Assembly (NCBI GenBank): GCA_020051095.1
Contig: JAGVJN010000041.1
Span: forward strand, 1 to 64,000
Direction of reading: 5' to 3'
DNA length: 64,000 bases
Source of the DNA: Pseudomonadota bacterium
GTDB taxonomy: Bacteria > Pseudomonadota > Gammaproteobacteria > Legionellales > Legionellaceae
Shown here: positions 1 to 8,980 of the stretch, in pieces
Layout of the letters: every line of letters begins with the position of its first letter
Position numbering within the stretch: position 1 is the first letter of the stretch
Made by a program: the position numbers and the translations under genes
The notes under the pieces: generated by a model
Told to the model about the DNA's origin: nothing
What the model saw: only the letters and a program-made list of their open reading frames with translations
Databases searched by the model: none

Positions 1-108
1 AGCCAACCACCTGCTGGTAGCCAACCACCGGCTGGCAGCCAACCACCTGCTGGTAGCCAACCACCGGCTGGTAGCCAACCACCTGCAAGTAGCGAACCAC
101 CGATTAAC
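1..108 (+). repeat. in-frame 18-bp tandem repeat (SQPPAG units)
   Basis: Five near-identical 18-bp units encode Ser-Gln-Pro-Pro-Ala-Gly, the last one diverged to end in Ala-Ser-Ser. The third-base choice of the second Pro codon alternates (cct, ccg, cct, ccg, cct), so the real duplication unit looks like 36 bp. The array starts at or before the window edge, so its full length is unknown. Confidence 0.9.
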
Positions 109-648
109 GGTGCAAATTCTAACCAACCTCCTAAACCTGTTGTTATTAATTGCGATTATAAAGTTGGCAACTCCCCCGATGCGGTCTCAACAGATTTAAT
201 AAAAAAATGGGCGTCTCAAGCAGCTGAACAAGCCTTTTCTTTATCATTCGATAAAGTTGATCAGAACATGACTTCTCTAGAAAAGTGCTTCACTAAAAAT
301 GGTTGGAAGAGCTTTAATACAGCCCTTCAACGCTCAGGAAATTTAGATACTATCAAAAAGGAAAAACTAAATGTCTCTCCAACGATCACTGGCGATGTCT
401 CAATTAACCAAGAAAAAGACAACCAATGGAAAGTGACGCTGCCTATGACTGTGACGTATATGAATGATAAAAACAAAATTAGTCAAGAGCTGAATGTTAG
501 TCTATTGGTTGGTCGGAAAGTCTCTGGTGATCTTGGTATTATGCAATTAATTGCAGCGCCAGCAAAAGTCACGCCAATACAATCCTCCAAACAACCCACG
601 CCGGCTAATCCAGATAGCAAGCCAGCGGCTAAGCCTGCCAGTAACTAG
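1..648 (+). CDS. IcmL/DotI-like Dot/Icm secretion protein, 5'-truncated
   Basis: The frame is open from base 1, so the N-terminus lies outside the window; 215 codons are visible. The first ~36 residues are five tandem Ser-Gln-Pro-Pro-Ala-Gly units, followed by a short Pro-rich linker with one Cys. From about residue 67 an IcmL domain follows, recognisable by a Lys-Lys-Trp-Ala start, the block CFTKNGWKSFNTAL and then SGNLDTIKKEKL, ending in a beta-rich segment with MTVTY and LLVGRKV. The tail is again Pro/Ala/Lys-rich. In the known family DotI/IcmL is an inner-membrane component of the type IVB apparatus and Legionella genomes carry several icmL-like paralogues outside the main dot/icm loci. 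The Pro-rich periplasmic repeat region argues for a paralogue rather than the core icmL gene. The gene ends convergently with umuC. Confidence 0.85.
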   Translation, partial: SQPPAGSQPPAGSQPPAGSQPPAGSQPPASSEPPINGANSNQPPKPVVINCDYKVGNSPDAVSTDLIKKWASQAAEQAFSLSFDKVDQNMTSLEKCFTKNGWKSFNTALQRSGNLDTIKKEKLNVSPTITGDVSINQEKDNQWKVTLPMTVTYMNDKNKISQELNVSLLVGRKVSGDLGIMQLIAAPAKVTPIQSSKQPTPANPDSKPAAKPASN

Positions 649-655
649 CATCTGA

Positions 656-720
656 ATAACTGCCTTCCTTTTCCTTCTCCCCAGACATGGGGAGAAGGTA
701 CCACAATGAGGGAAGTTATT
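656..720. repeat. dispersed nested hairpin (CCTTCTCCCC family, copy 1)
   Basis: A perfect 10-bp stem (673-682 with 689-698, loop of 6) is nested inside a second inverted repeat (AATAAC and CCTTCC near 656-670 against GGAAGTTATT near 711-720). It lies between the convergent ends of the icmL-like gene and umuC and could terminate both. Related copies are at about 4471-4550 and 53374-53433. Hairpins with this core occur in many proteobacterial intergenic regions. Confidence 0.75.
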
Positions 721-745
721 TAGAAGTCCTGAGCTTGTCGAACCT

Positions 746-2005
746 TTATGCTTTCACCAATGGCAGATCAGCCCAGCTGGTCGTGTACTTAGGTGAACAT
801 AAATTAGCTCGCATCTGCCAGGCAGGCTGACGACTACCTTGGGCGGCCAAATAAAGACTATGGCGACCGTAGCGTTGCTTTATTTTCCCAGTTACTTGCA
901 TGAGCTTATCACGCTTTTGTTGCGTTTCAGGGCAAATCGGGTTAAATAAGTCATTTTGCTGGAACCGCTTATCAACTAACTCAACCAATAGCACACCCGT
1001 TTTATGGTATTGATAACCCGGTAAAAAAATATGCGCCAAACAATGCTTGGCTATTGTTGTTATATGGCATAAATCATCGGTTGGATGAATCAGGCGAACA
1101 CCACTTGACCGACTGTATTGTGGCAAATCACGTCGAAATGGATTAGTGCGTAAAAAAACAGACAAATAAACAACTTGGTGCTGCTGCTGCCTTAATTTAT
1201 CCCAAGCTCTAGCACAATGACTGGCTAATGCCTCTGATAATGCTTCTTTTGTTGTTTGCAGTTTACCAAATGATTTCGATGACAAAATGCTTTTTTTAGG
1301 CTCACTGTCCTCCAATTCAATACATGCCCTGCCATTTAGCTCGAGCACTGTTCTAAGCATCACGACATTAAAACGGCGACGTACAAACTCTGTATCCAAT
1401 TTGGCTAGATCAGCGGCTGTGGTTATGCCCAAAGCAATCAGCTTTGCTGCCCAACGTTGGCCAACCCCCCAAATATCTTGAATGGCAATTTGCTCAAGCC
1501 AATGCATTTGGCCATCGATATTAAAAACCGATACTCTTAACTTCTTTTTAGCAATATGATTGGCTAATTTTGCCAACGTCTTACTACGACCGATGCCAAT
1601 TGACACGGGGATTCCCGTTTGCTTGAAAATAGTCGCTTGCAATTGCTGACAAAAAGCGTCCGCTTGCAAAAGGGACAAACCTGTTAGATTAAGAAACGCT
1701 TCATCGATTGAATAAATCTCCACGGCGGACCAATGCTGTTCAATCACTGTCATCACACGCTGTGACATATCACCGTATAAGGTGTAATTTGATGAAAACA
1801 CAGCGACCTTATGGCGCTGACAGAGGCCACGGACTTGATGAAAAGGTACGCCCATTGCAATACCTAATGCCTTTGCCTCATTAGAACGGGCAATCACACA
1901 TCCATCATTATTGGATAACACCACAATAGGCTTATCTCGCAAACAAGGTTGAAATAAGCGCTCGCAAGAAGCGTAGAAGTTATTGCAATCAACCATTGCA
2001 AACAT
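746..2005 (-). CDS. umuC: DNA polymerase V catalytic subunit UmuC
   Basis: This is a Y-family translesion DNA polymerase of 419 residues. The start with MFAMVDCNNFYASCE matches the family N-terminus, and a GAGGGGAGAG ribosome site precedes it; an upstream in-frame extension of 28 codons is not family-like. Asp6 and the SIDE motif (Asp101-Glu102) supply the metal-binding carboxylates, and the LSNNDGCVIARS block of the finger region is present. The C-terminal half covers the thumb, little finger and the UmuC C-terminal domain (DUF4113-like ending). The start lies 19 bp after the umuD stop, so the two genes form one operon. With processed UmuD dimer it should make Pol V for bypass of DNA lesions. 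Confidence 0.96.
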   Translation of the reverse strand: MFAMVDCNNFYASCERLFQPCLRDKPIVVLSNNDGCVIARSNEAKALGIAMGVPFHQVRGLCQRHKVAVFSSNYTLYGDMSQRVMTVIEQHWSAVEIYSIDEAFLNLTGLSLLQADAFCQQLQATIFKQTGIPVSIGIGRSKTLAKLANHIAKKKLRVSVFNIDGQMHWLEQIAIQDIWGVGQRWAAKLIALGITTAADLAKLDTEFVRRRFNVVMLRTVLELNGRACIELEDSEPKKSILSSKSFGKLQTTKEALSEALASHCARAWDKLRQQQHQVVYLSVFLRTNPFRRDLPQYSRSSGVRLIHPTDDLCHITTIAKHCLAHIFLPGYQYHKTGVLLVELVDKRFQQNDLFNPICPETQQKRDKLMQVTGKIKQRYGRHSLYLAAQGSRQPAWQMRANLCSPKYTTSWADLPLVKA

Positions 2006-2024
2006 CTCTCTCCCCTCTATAAAT

Positions 2025-2552
2025 TCAGGACAGAGAATGGATAACATTAGTAACCACTCCCCAAATAACCAAATCAAATGACTCAGCAATATCGATGGGA
2101 GGATAGTCCGGGTTTTCTGCCAGCAATTTAATCTCTCCTTTCTGGCGATAGAGCCGCTTAACAGTCAATTCTCCATTCAAAGCAGCAATGACAATTTTGC
2201 CATGGGTTGCCTCGAGACTGCGATCAACTACTAAAATATCACCCGAATGAATACCCACTCCGACCATCGAATCCCCTGAGGCACGGACTAAAAAAGTGGC
2301 GGCAGGGTGCTTAACCAAATGCTCATTGATATCAAGGTGAGCCTCGATATAATCATCAGCTGGTGAAGGAAAACCCGCTTTGACATGGCTGCCATACAAT
2401 GGCACCATGAGCGATGAATGTTGTGCTGAGCGGAGAAACTGTAAAACACTGGCAACTTTCGACTGAGGAATACGCACTACTTTTGTTGACTCACCATAGC
2501 GGCCTTGCCCTTGTGGCCGGCCCGCCCCCCGGCGGGCGCCCCCATGACTCAT
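2025..2552 (-). CDS. umuD: UmuD-like self-cleaving polymerase V accessory protein
   Basis: This S24-family protease of 175 residues is the partner of the adjacent UmuC. The Ala59-Gly60 cleavage site, the nucleophile Ser95 (in GDSM) and the general base Lys132 (in TVKRLY) show the same spacing, 35 and 37 residues, as in E. coli UmuD. The N-terminus carries an Arg/Gly-rich segment (GGARRGAGRPQG) as in plasmid-type MucA/ImpA/UmuD proteins, longer than in E. coli. The ATG at 2552 is preferred over a GTG at 2558 because an AAGAGG ribosome site sits five bases upstream. No LexA-type CTGT-N8-ACAG operator is visible in the ~60 bp upstream, in line with the absence of classical LexA in Legionella. 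Confidence 0.94.
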   Translation of the reverse strand: MSHGGARRGAGRPQGQGRYGESTKVVRIPQSKVASVLQFLRSAQHSSLMVPLYGSHVKAGFPSPADDYIEAHLDINEHLVKHPAATFLVRASGDSMVGVGIHSGDILVVDRSLEATHGKIVIAALNGELTVKRLYRQKGEIKLLAENPDYPPIDIAESFDLVIWGVVTNVIHSLS

Positions 2553-2613
2553 ACCCACCTCTTGATTGATGTTACATATTTCAAGTTTAATACAATGGAG
2601 GAATTAAGTAAAG

Positions 2614-3390
2614 TTACTTAGCATCATCGCCAAACGAGGCTCCTACTTTTTCAACTTTAATATAGATGGTCGAATTGACATCATTAGGATTACCGACTTG
2701 GATACTCATGGTATTAGGTTGCGCTGGTGGCTGGCCTTGTGCCGATCCGAGCACAACCCATTTGTTCAAAGGAACCGTCATCGTCGTTTCGGCTCTTTGT
2801 TGGCGAATTTGCTCATTGTTGACTCGATTTACGTTATCTCGAACACGATACAACTGTAAACGAACTTGTGAGCCTTGTAATTCAGGGCGAACGAAAAAAC
2901 TCTTATTCACTTGCTTGCGCTCATAGGCAACACCTAAATTGAACCAACCGGCACCCACAGCAGCAACATAGGGTTTTTCATTGCCTGTACTGATATATGC
3001 AGCATTACCATTATCCACTCTAACAGACTGATACTGCTGTTGTTGATCACGTGATTGCGTACTAATTACCTGCCTAAATTGACCATTCGATGGGGGCAGC
3101 TGATTAGCTGGCCCTTGGAAAATCGATATCATAAAAGTGACCGGCGGAATATCCAAGTTATGAATGATTTCGCGTATTGCTGTTAAAGTACTCGGTTGAA
3201 CACTGACAACGAGTGTTTGTCCAGAAGCACTGACTTTATCACCTGGTTTCAAAACAGGTTGTATCAACTGTTTAATTTTGTCAGCCGGTTGATACTGAAG
3301 TGTAATCACTTTATCAATGTTACCTGAAGGAGGAAGTGCATAAATAAACAACGGGAAACAACATATAAAAAGTGTCAGAAGCTTTTTCAT
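2614..3390 (-). CDS. exported protein with secretin-type N1 domain
   Basis: The 258-residue protein starts with a clear Sec signal peptide (MKKLLTLFICCFPLFIYA). Residues ~25-90 form a secretin N-domain (NolW/GspD-N1 type): ITLQYQPADKIKQLIQPVL followed by a VSASGQTLVVSV strand and an IIHNLDIPP helix end. The rest has no secretin pore domain; it is a beta-rich region with many Gln and Asn. It is therefore not a secretin itself but an isolated ring-building domain in the periplasm, possibly an accessory of a secretion or pilus machine. AAAAGGAA precedes the ATG. It is encoded alone, ahead of and co-directional with umuDC (gap ~60 bp), so co-transcription with umuDC is possible but not shown. Confidence 0.75.
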   Translation of the reverse strand: MKKLLTLFICCFPLFIYALPPSGNIDKVITLQYQPADKIKQLIQPVLKPGDKVSASGQTLVVSVQPSTLTAIREIIHNLDIPPVTFMISIFQGPANQLPPSNGQFRQVISTQSRDQQQQYQSVRVDNGNAAYISTGNEKPYVAAVGAGWFNLGVAYERKQVNKSFFVRPELQGSQVRLQLYRVRDNVNRVNNEQIRQQRAETTMTVPLNKWVVLGSAQGQPPAQPNTMSIQVGNPNDVNSTIYIKVEKVGASFGDDAK

Positions 3391-3514
3391 CGCCTTAATT
3401 CCTTTTAAATTAAACGAAAATTATTACACAATATAAATCTGGCACATAATGGAAAAGAATTCAACAAATAAGATTTGCTATACTTAAAGATGGTTAGTTT
3501 ATTTTGAGAGCAAC

Positions 3515-3808
3515 ATGGATAATTTATCCCGAGACCAAATCATTGACATGTCAGATGAAGATAGTATTGGCTTGATATATTCACGCAGTGATTTGCACCA
3601 GTATTTAGTTGAGTTGATCGATCATAAGAAATGCCACTATATCCACAAAGGTAACGATTTGAAATCGTATGATTCTGTCGAAGAAGCTGTACGGTGTGCT
3701 CGTCAAAAGGGCGCTGTAAAATGCTACCTTTGCCTGGATAATACGTATGATGAATGTGGGGCCGATTTGGTGTCGCAACGATTTAGTTATTTACCCATCA
3801 ACTATTAG
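3515..3808 (+). CDS. small conserved protein, DUF6482-like
   Basis: A 97-residue cytosolic protein with no signal or membrane segment. The middle (YLVELIDHKKCHYIHKG, then SYDSVEEAVRCARQKGA, then a strand CYLCLDNTYDECG) resembles the small DUF6482 family, in which a short beta-hairpin is followed by a helix and a final YLV-x5-YDE strand. Function of that family is not known. It is encoded alone, divergent from the secretin-N-like gene with a gap of about 120 bp that must hold both promoters. Confidence 0.6.
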   Translation: MDNLSRDQIIDMSDEDSIGLIYSRSDLHQYLVELIDHKKCHYIHKGNDLKSYDSVEEAVRCARQKGAVKCYLCLDNTYDECGADLVSQRFSYLPINY

Positions 3809-3812
3809 GGTC

Positions 3813-3830
3813 TCTACCCGTGATCAGTCA
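3813..3830 (+). repeat. half copy of the ATACCCGTGATCATTC repeat
   Basis: The bases TCTACCCGTGATCAGTCA just after the preceding stop codon match one terminal repeat of the element best seen at 48281-48383. Only one end is present. A separate CCAGGAC/GTCCTGG inverted pair (3843-3849 and 3878-3884) follows and may act as a terminator stem. Confidence 0.5.
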
Positions 3831-3949
3831 GCAACAATAATTCCAGGACCAACGATGAAGATAAAGGGGTTTCGCTAGTCCTGGGATCTTCTCATCAATC
3901 AAGAAAATAGGTAAAGTATACCCCAAGACAAAAACCACAAGGGGTTATT

Positions 3950-4414
3950 ATGATCCGAACAATGCTGTGCTCGATGTTAGTATTATTAATGGGCAATAGC
4001 TGGTCTGACACCATTGACAATTACCAACATATCAGCAAATCCATTCCCAAAATGGAAATTAAAGCCGATGAACAATCCCAGGCTTGGGCACGATCGGCCA
4101 GGCATGTTTTGACGATTACGAATGAAAGTATTGCCGAGACATTAATTGCGTTAAATAGTGAGGCCGCTAAACAGGGAAAACCTTTCTTTTGTTTACCTCA
4201 AAATCAGCAACTTAGTGCAGAACACCTTGGTCAATTGATTCAAGAATACACCCAGAATTTAGGCCAACAATCCGCCAATAATCGACCCACTGTCTCCAGA
4301 ATAGCGTTTGAAGCCGTGGTAAAAAAATACCCTTGCCAATCAGGTAACCGAAATACCTTTTCTTCATTGATGCAAACAAACGCGGACATGCAGCATGCAG
4401 ATGCTGAACGATAG
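3950..4414 (+). CDS. exported Rap1a/Tai-like small protein
   Basis: The 154-residue protein has a signal peptide ending near residue 19 (LLMGNSWS). The body fits the Rap1a/Tai immunity fold: a helix, then FFCLPQNQQLSAEHL, a long helix LGQLIQEY, and a closing helix that ends in KKYPC, giving the two conserved Cys that pair in that family. Rap1a proteins of Serratia are periplasmic immunity proteins against a cell-wall amidase toxin, but most family members in other bacteria have no known toxin. No toxin gene lies next to it, so an immunity role is only a possibility. AAGGGGTTATT precedes the ATG. Confidence 0.55.
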   Translation: MIRTMLCSMLVLLMGNSWSDTIDNYQHISKSIPKMEIKADEQSQAWARSARHVLTITNESIAETLIALNSEAAKQGKPFFCLPQNQQLSAEHLGQLIQEYTQNLGQQSANNRPTVSRIAFEAVVKKYPCQSGNRNTFSSLMQTNADMQHADAER

Positions 4415-4470
4415 CTCTGGTGAGGTAATCAACTCACCAGGCATTTCAAAATCAGGACCTCGATTCAGCA

Positions 4471-4550
4471 ACCCTTCATCTGCCCTGTGAGCATCTTCGC
4501 CCCATGTCTGGGGGGAAGGGAACATCAAGCAAGATATTTAGAAGTCTTGA
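4471..4550. repeat. dispersed nested hairpin (CCTTCTCCCC family, degenerate copy 2)
   Basis: CCCTTCATCTGCCC, a CTTCGCCCC/GGGGGGAAG stem around ATGTCT, and a following GATATTTAGAAGTCTTGA align with copies 1 and 3. Several stem positions are mismatched. It sits between two convergent genes and ends just before the stop codon of the AhpD-like gene. Confidence 0.6.
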
Positions 4551-4561
4551 AAATAAAGAAA

Positions 4562-4903
4562 TTACTGGCTAGCTTGCTCAAAAGCATCAATTGCTTCAGC
4601 AGCATACATTAATGAAGGTCCTCCTCCCATATAGACTGCCATAGCAAGCGTCTCCATCAATTCTTCTTTTGAGGTACCTAGCTTAACTAATGCTTGAGAA
4701 TGAAATCCTATACACCCAGTGCAATGATTTGCAACAGCAAGTGCCATGGCAATGAGCTCTTTTGATTTCTTATCTAAAGCACCATCGGCTGTTGACGCTT
4801 TAGCCAAAGATGAAAAAGCAGCCATAACATCTGGCATCGCTTTGCTGAACTTGCCTAATTGTTTGTTGATATTGGCGGTTATATCGTAATAGTTTACTGA
4901 CAT
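4562..4903 (-). CDS. carboxymuconolactone decarboxylase/AhpD-like protein
   Basis: A 113-residue protein of the CMD/AhpD family. The helix with CTGCIGFHSQAL carries the CxxC-x-x-x-H signature of AhpD-type alkylhydroperoxidase proteins; both Cys and the His three to four residues later are present. Such small members form trimers or hexamers and act as thiol peroxidase partners. It begins 22 bp after the enolase stop on the same strand, so it is probably transcribed with eno. AAGGATAGCGT precedes the ATG. The exact substrate cannot be told from sequence. Confidence 0.85.
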   Translation of the reverse strand: MSVNYYDITANINKQLGKFSKAMPDVMAAFSSLAKASTADGALDKKSKELIAMALAVANHCTGCIGFHSQALVKLGTSKEELMETLAMAVYMGGGPSLMYAAEAIDAFEQASQ

Positions 4904-4925
4904 ACGCTATCCTTATTTATTAAAA

Positions 4926-6593
<1,668 letters not shown>

Positions 6594-7478
6594 ATGTTCC
6601 AAATAGCAGATGCATCCAATGCAATGCAGGATGGCCGTCTTCGGCAAGCACAATTAAAGATGCTATCCATATTGAAAGTCGTCGATCAGATATGCCAAAA
6701 ACATCATTTGGATTATTGGCTAGAAGGCGGAACTTTGTTAGGTGCTGTGCGTCACCAGGGATTTATACCATGGGATGATGATCTTGATATTTCGATGACG
6801 CGCGATAGCATTAATCAATTCATCGATATCGCCAAGAAAGAATTACCGTCCCATTTATTCTTGCAAAGCGCCCATACCGATAAAAACTACTTCAACCTGG
6901 CTGCTCCTTATAAAATACGGGATAATAACAGCCGATTTATTGAATTCCATGAAAACGGCGATCAACCTTTTCATCAGGGCATTTTTATTGATATTTTTGT
7001 CTATGATAAATTACCAGTCAAAATCAATGAAATGCGCCAATGGCAGTTACTAAGCAAAAAACTATTGCGCTTATTACGGCCTAAATACACCTCATTAAAC
7101 CTTGGGCACAACGCAACACTCTATAACCTTATCAGTCGATGTTTGTCAAAATCTTGGCTTGAGCAGCAACTAAATCAGTTATTGGCTAAAAGTGCCCAAT
7201 TAGAGAGTCCCTGGCTAGGCTATGGCTTTGATTGCGTGAATAATAATCGCGTTCATTATAATGACATATTCCCCTTAAAACGAATTCAATTCGAAGATAG
7301 TCTTTATCAAGTTGCCAATCGCTATGAAACCATTCTAGAACAATTATATGGTAACTACATGCAATTGCCTGCTGAAAAAGATCGAAACATGCAACACTGT
7401 AAAGAATTAATCATTGACTTAGAAGCATTTCAACAACAACTTGCTAATGCAACTTTATCAGAAACAGAGGCCAATTAG
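6594..7478 (+). CDS. LicD-family transferase
   Basis: The 294-residue protein is a LicD-family member (nucleotidyltransferase-like fold). The diagnostic block runs from about residue 41: YWLEGGTLLGAVRHQGFIPW, followed by the metal-binding DDDLDI at 61-66; these Gly-Gly and Asp residues are intact. Known LicD proteins move phosphocholine from CDP-choline to a sugar on lipopolysaccharide or teichoic acid; relatives move other phospho-alcohols. No signal or membrane segment is seen, so it should act at the cytosolic face. It is followed after 2 bp by the HAD-nucleotidyltransferase fusion and these two genes appear to be one operon and one pathway. Confidence 0.85.
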   Translation: MFQIADASNAMQDGRLRQAQLKMLSILKVVDQICQKHHLDYWLEGGTLLGAVRHQGFIPWDDDLDISMTRDSINQFIDIAKKELPSHLFLQSAHTDKNYFNLAAPYKIRDNNSRFIEFHENGDQPFHQGIFIDIFVYDKLPVKINEMRQWQLLSKKLLRLLRPKYTSLNLGHNATLYNLISRCLSKSWLEQQLNQLLAKSAQLESPWLGYGFDCVNNNRVHYNDIFPLKRIQFEDSLYQVANRYETILEQLYGNYMQLPAEKDRNMQHCKELIIDLEAFQQQLANATLSETEAN

Positions 7479-7480
7479 AC

Positions 7481-8863
7481 ATGACGACTCGCTTAGTAAT
7501 TTTCGACTTAGATGGCGTATTAGTTGACTCTCGAGAACACCATTTTATCGCCTTGAATCGAGCAATCTCAAGCATCGCACCTGGATTTGAAATTAGCACT
7601 AAAGACCATTTGCAACAATTTGATGGACTGTCCACCAAAACCAAGCTCGCCAAACTGAGCCACGAAAAGGGATTAGATAGCAAACTACATCAAGCAATTT
7701 GGCAAAAAAAGCAACAGCTTACCTTTGAAGTCATTGAAGAAGTATTGCAAGAAAACCCTCAAATAAGCGCTTTATTTAAAAAATTAAGAGAGGATGGTCT
7801 AAAAATCTACGTCTGCTCCAATTCAATTCGCGAAACCATCAAATTATGTTTGTTGAAATTGAATTTAATGAAATACGTCGACTATTTCATTTCCAATGAA
7901 GATGTTACCTCAGCCAAACCTCATCCAGAAATGTATTGGCAGGCAATGATAAAAGAACGTGTGCTTCCTAAAGAAACATTAATTGTTGAAGATTCCTATG
8001 TCGGTCGAACGGCAGCTATCTCATCGGGAGCGAACTTGTGTGCCGTGAAATCACCCGATGAAGTTTCCATTGCGAAAATTTATGAGGCTATGGCTAAACC
8101 AATCCAATCCTGCAGCTGGACGGATGATAGCCTGAATGTGCTCATCCCAATGTCTGGTGCTGGCAGCCGTTTTCTCAATGTTGGCTATACGTTCCCCAAG
8201 CCATTAATTAGTATTAATGATAAGCCAATGATCCAATTAGCTGTAGAAAATCTCAATGTACATGCTAATTTTATTTTTGTTGTACGCCGTGATCACTATG
8301 AACAGTATAACCTTGAATCCATGCTGAAGATCATTACCCCTGGCTGCAAAATTGTCATCACAGATGGCGTAACGGAAGGGGCTTGCTGCTCAACGTTGCT
8401 TGCTGAAAATTATATCGACAATGACAACCCCTTGTTAATTGCCAATTCCGATCAGTTTATCGAATGGGAAAGTGGTGCATTTTTCCATGCAATGAATGCA
8501 CCTGGTGTTGACGGAGGTATCCTCACCTTTGAAAATACCCATCCTAAATGGAGTTATATCCGTTTAGACGAAAATCGCAATGTGAGTGAATTAAAAGAAA
8601 AAGAAGTCATCTCGAACCAAGCCACTGTTGGCATCTACTATTGGACAAAAGGAAGTGATTATGTCCGCTATGCCAAACAAATGATTGCTAAGAACATTCG
8701 TGTCAATAACGAGTTTTACGTTGCACCTGTTTACAACGAGGCAATAGCGGATGGAAAAATTATTAAACCTTGGGCAGTCGACAAAATGTGGGGCTTAGGC
8801 ACACCCGAAGATTTGGATTATTTTTTAGCCAATTATCCCATGAACATGGCTAAATCTTGCTGA
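7481..8863 (+). CDS. bifunctional HAD hydrolase-nucleotidyltransferase
   Basis: The 460-residue protein has two domains. Residues 1-~210 are a HAD-superfamily hydrolase of the beta-phosphoglucomutase type: DLDGVLVD with nucleophile Asp9 and acid Asp11, a SNS motif, a Lys before PHPEMY, and the acidic LIVEDSYVG. Residues ~220-460 are a GT-A-like sugar/phospho-alcohol nucleotidyltransferase: LIPMSGAGSRF, FPKPLISINDKPMIQ with the Lys of the pyrophosphorylase signature, and NSDQFIEW. It begins 2 bp after the LicD-type gene. The likely job is to make the activated donor for LicD, with the HAD domain trimming or checking a phosphate; the actual compound is unknown. Such fusions occur in capsule and LPS loci. 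Confidence 0.85.
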   Translation: MTTRLVIFDLDGVLVDSREHHFIALNRAISSIAPGFEISTKDHLQQFDGLSTKTKLAKLSHEKGLDSKLHQAIWQKKQQLTFEVIEEVLQENPQISALFKKLREDGLKIYVCSNSIRETIKLCLLKLNLMKYVDYFISNEDVTSAKPHPEMYWQAMIKERVLPKETLIVEDSYVGRTAAISSGANLCAVKSPDEVSIAKIYEAMAKPIQSCSWTDDSLNVLIPMSGAGSRFLNVGYTFPKPLISINDKPMIQLAVENLNVHANFIFVVRRDHYEQYNLESMLKIITPGCKIVITDGVTEGACCSTLLAENYIDNDNPLLIANSDQFIEWESGAFFHAMNAPGVDGGILTFENTHPKWSYIRLDENRNVSELKEKEVISNQATVGIYYWTKGSDYVRYAKQMIAKNIRVNNEFYVAPVYNEAIADGKIIKPWAVDKMWGLGTPEDLDYFLANYPMNMAKSC

Positions 8864-8980
8864 TAATTTCAGGACTTGCTTGTTGAAATTGGCAGAATCG
8901 ATAGTTTACTGTCGATGCAGTTAGTGCATGGCACATGCCCTAACAAAAACAACAACCTACGCTGGACGAGGAATAATACT

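Noticed and set aside
1-108. Regular repeat at the left edge as a CRISPR array
   Set aside because: Units are 18 bp, contiguous without spacers, and in frame with an open coding sequence.
8876-8980. Upstream extension of mscS
   Set aside because: Lacks family match and the strong ribosome site is at the ATG at 8981.
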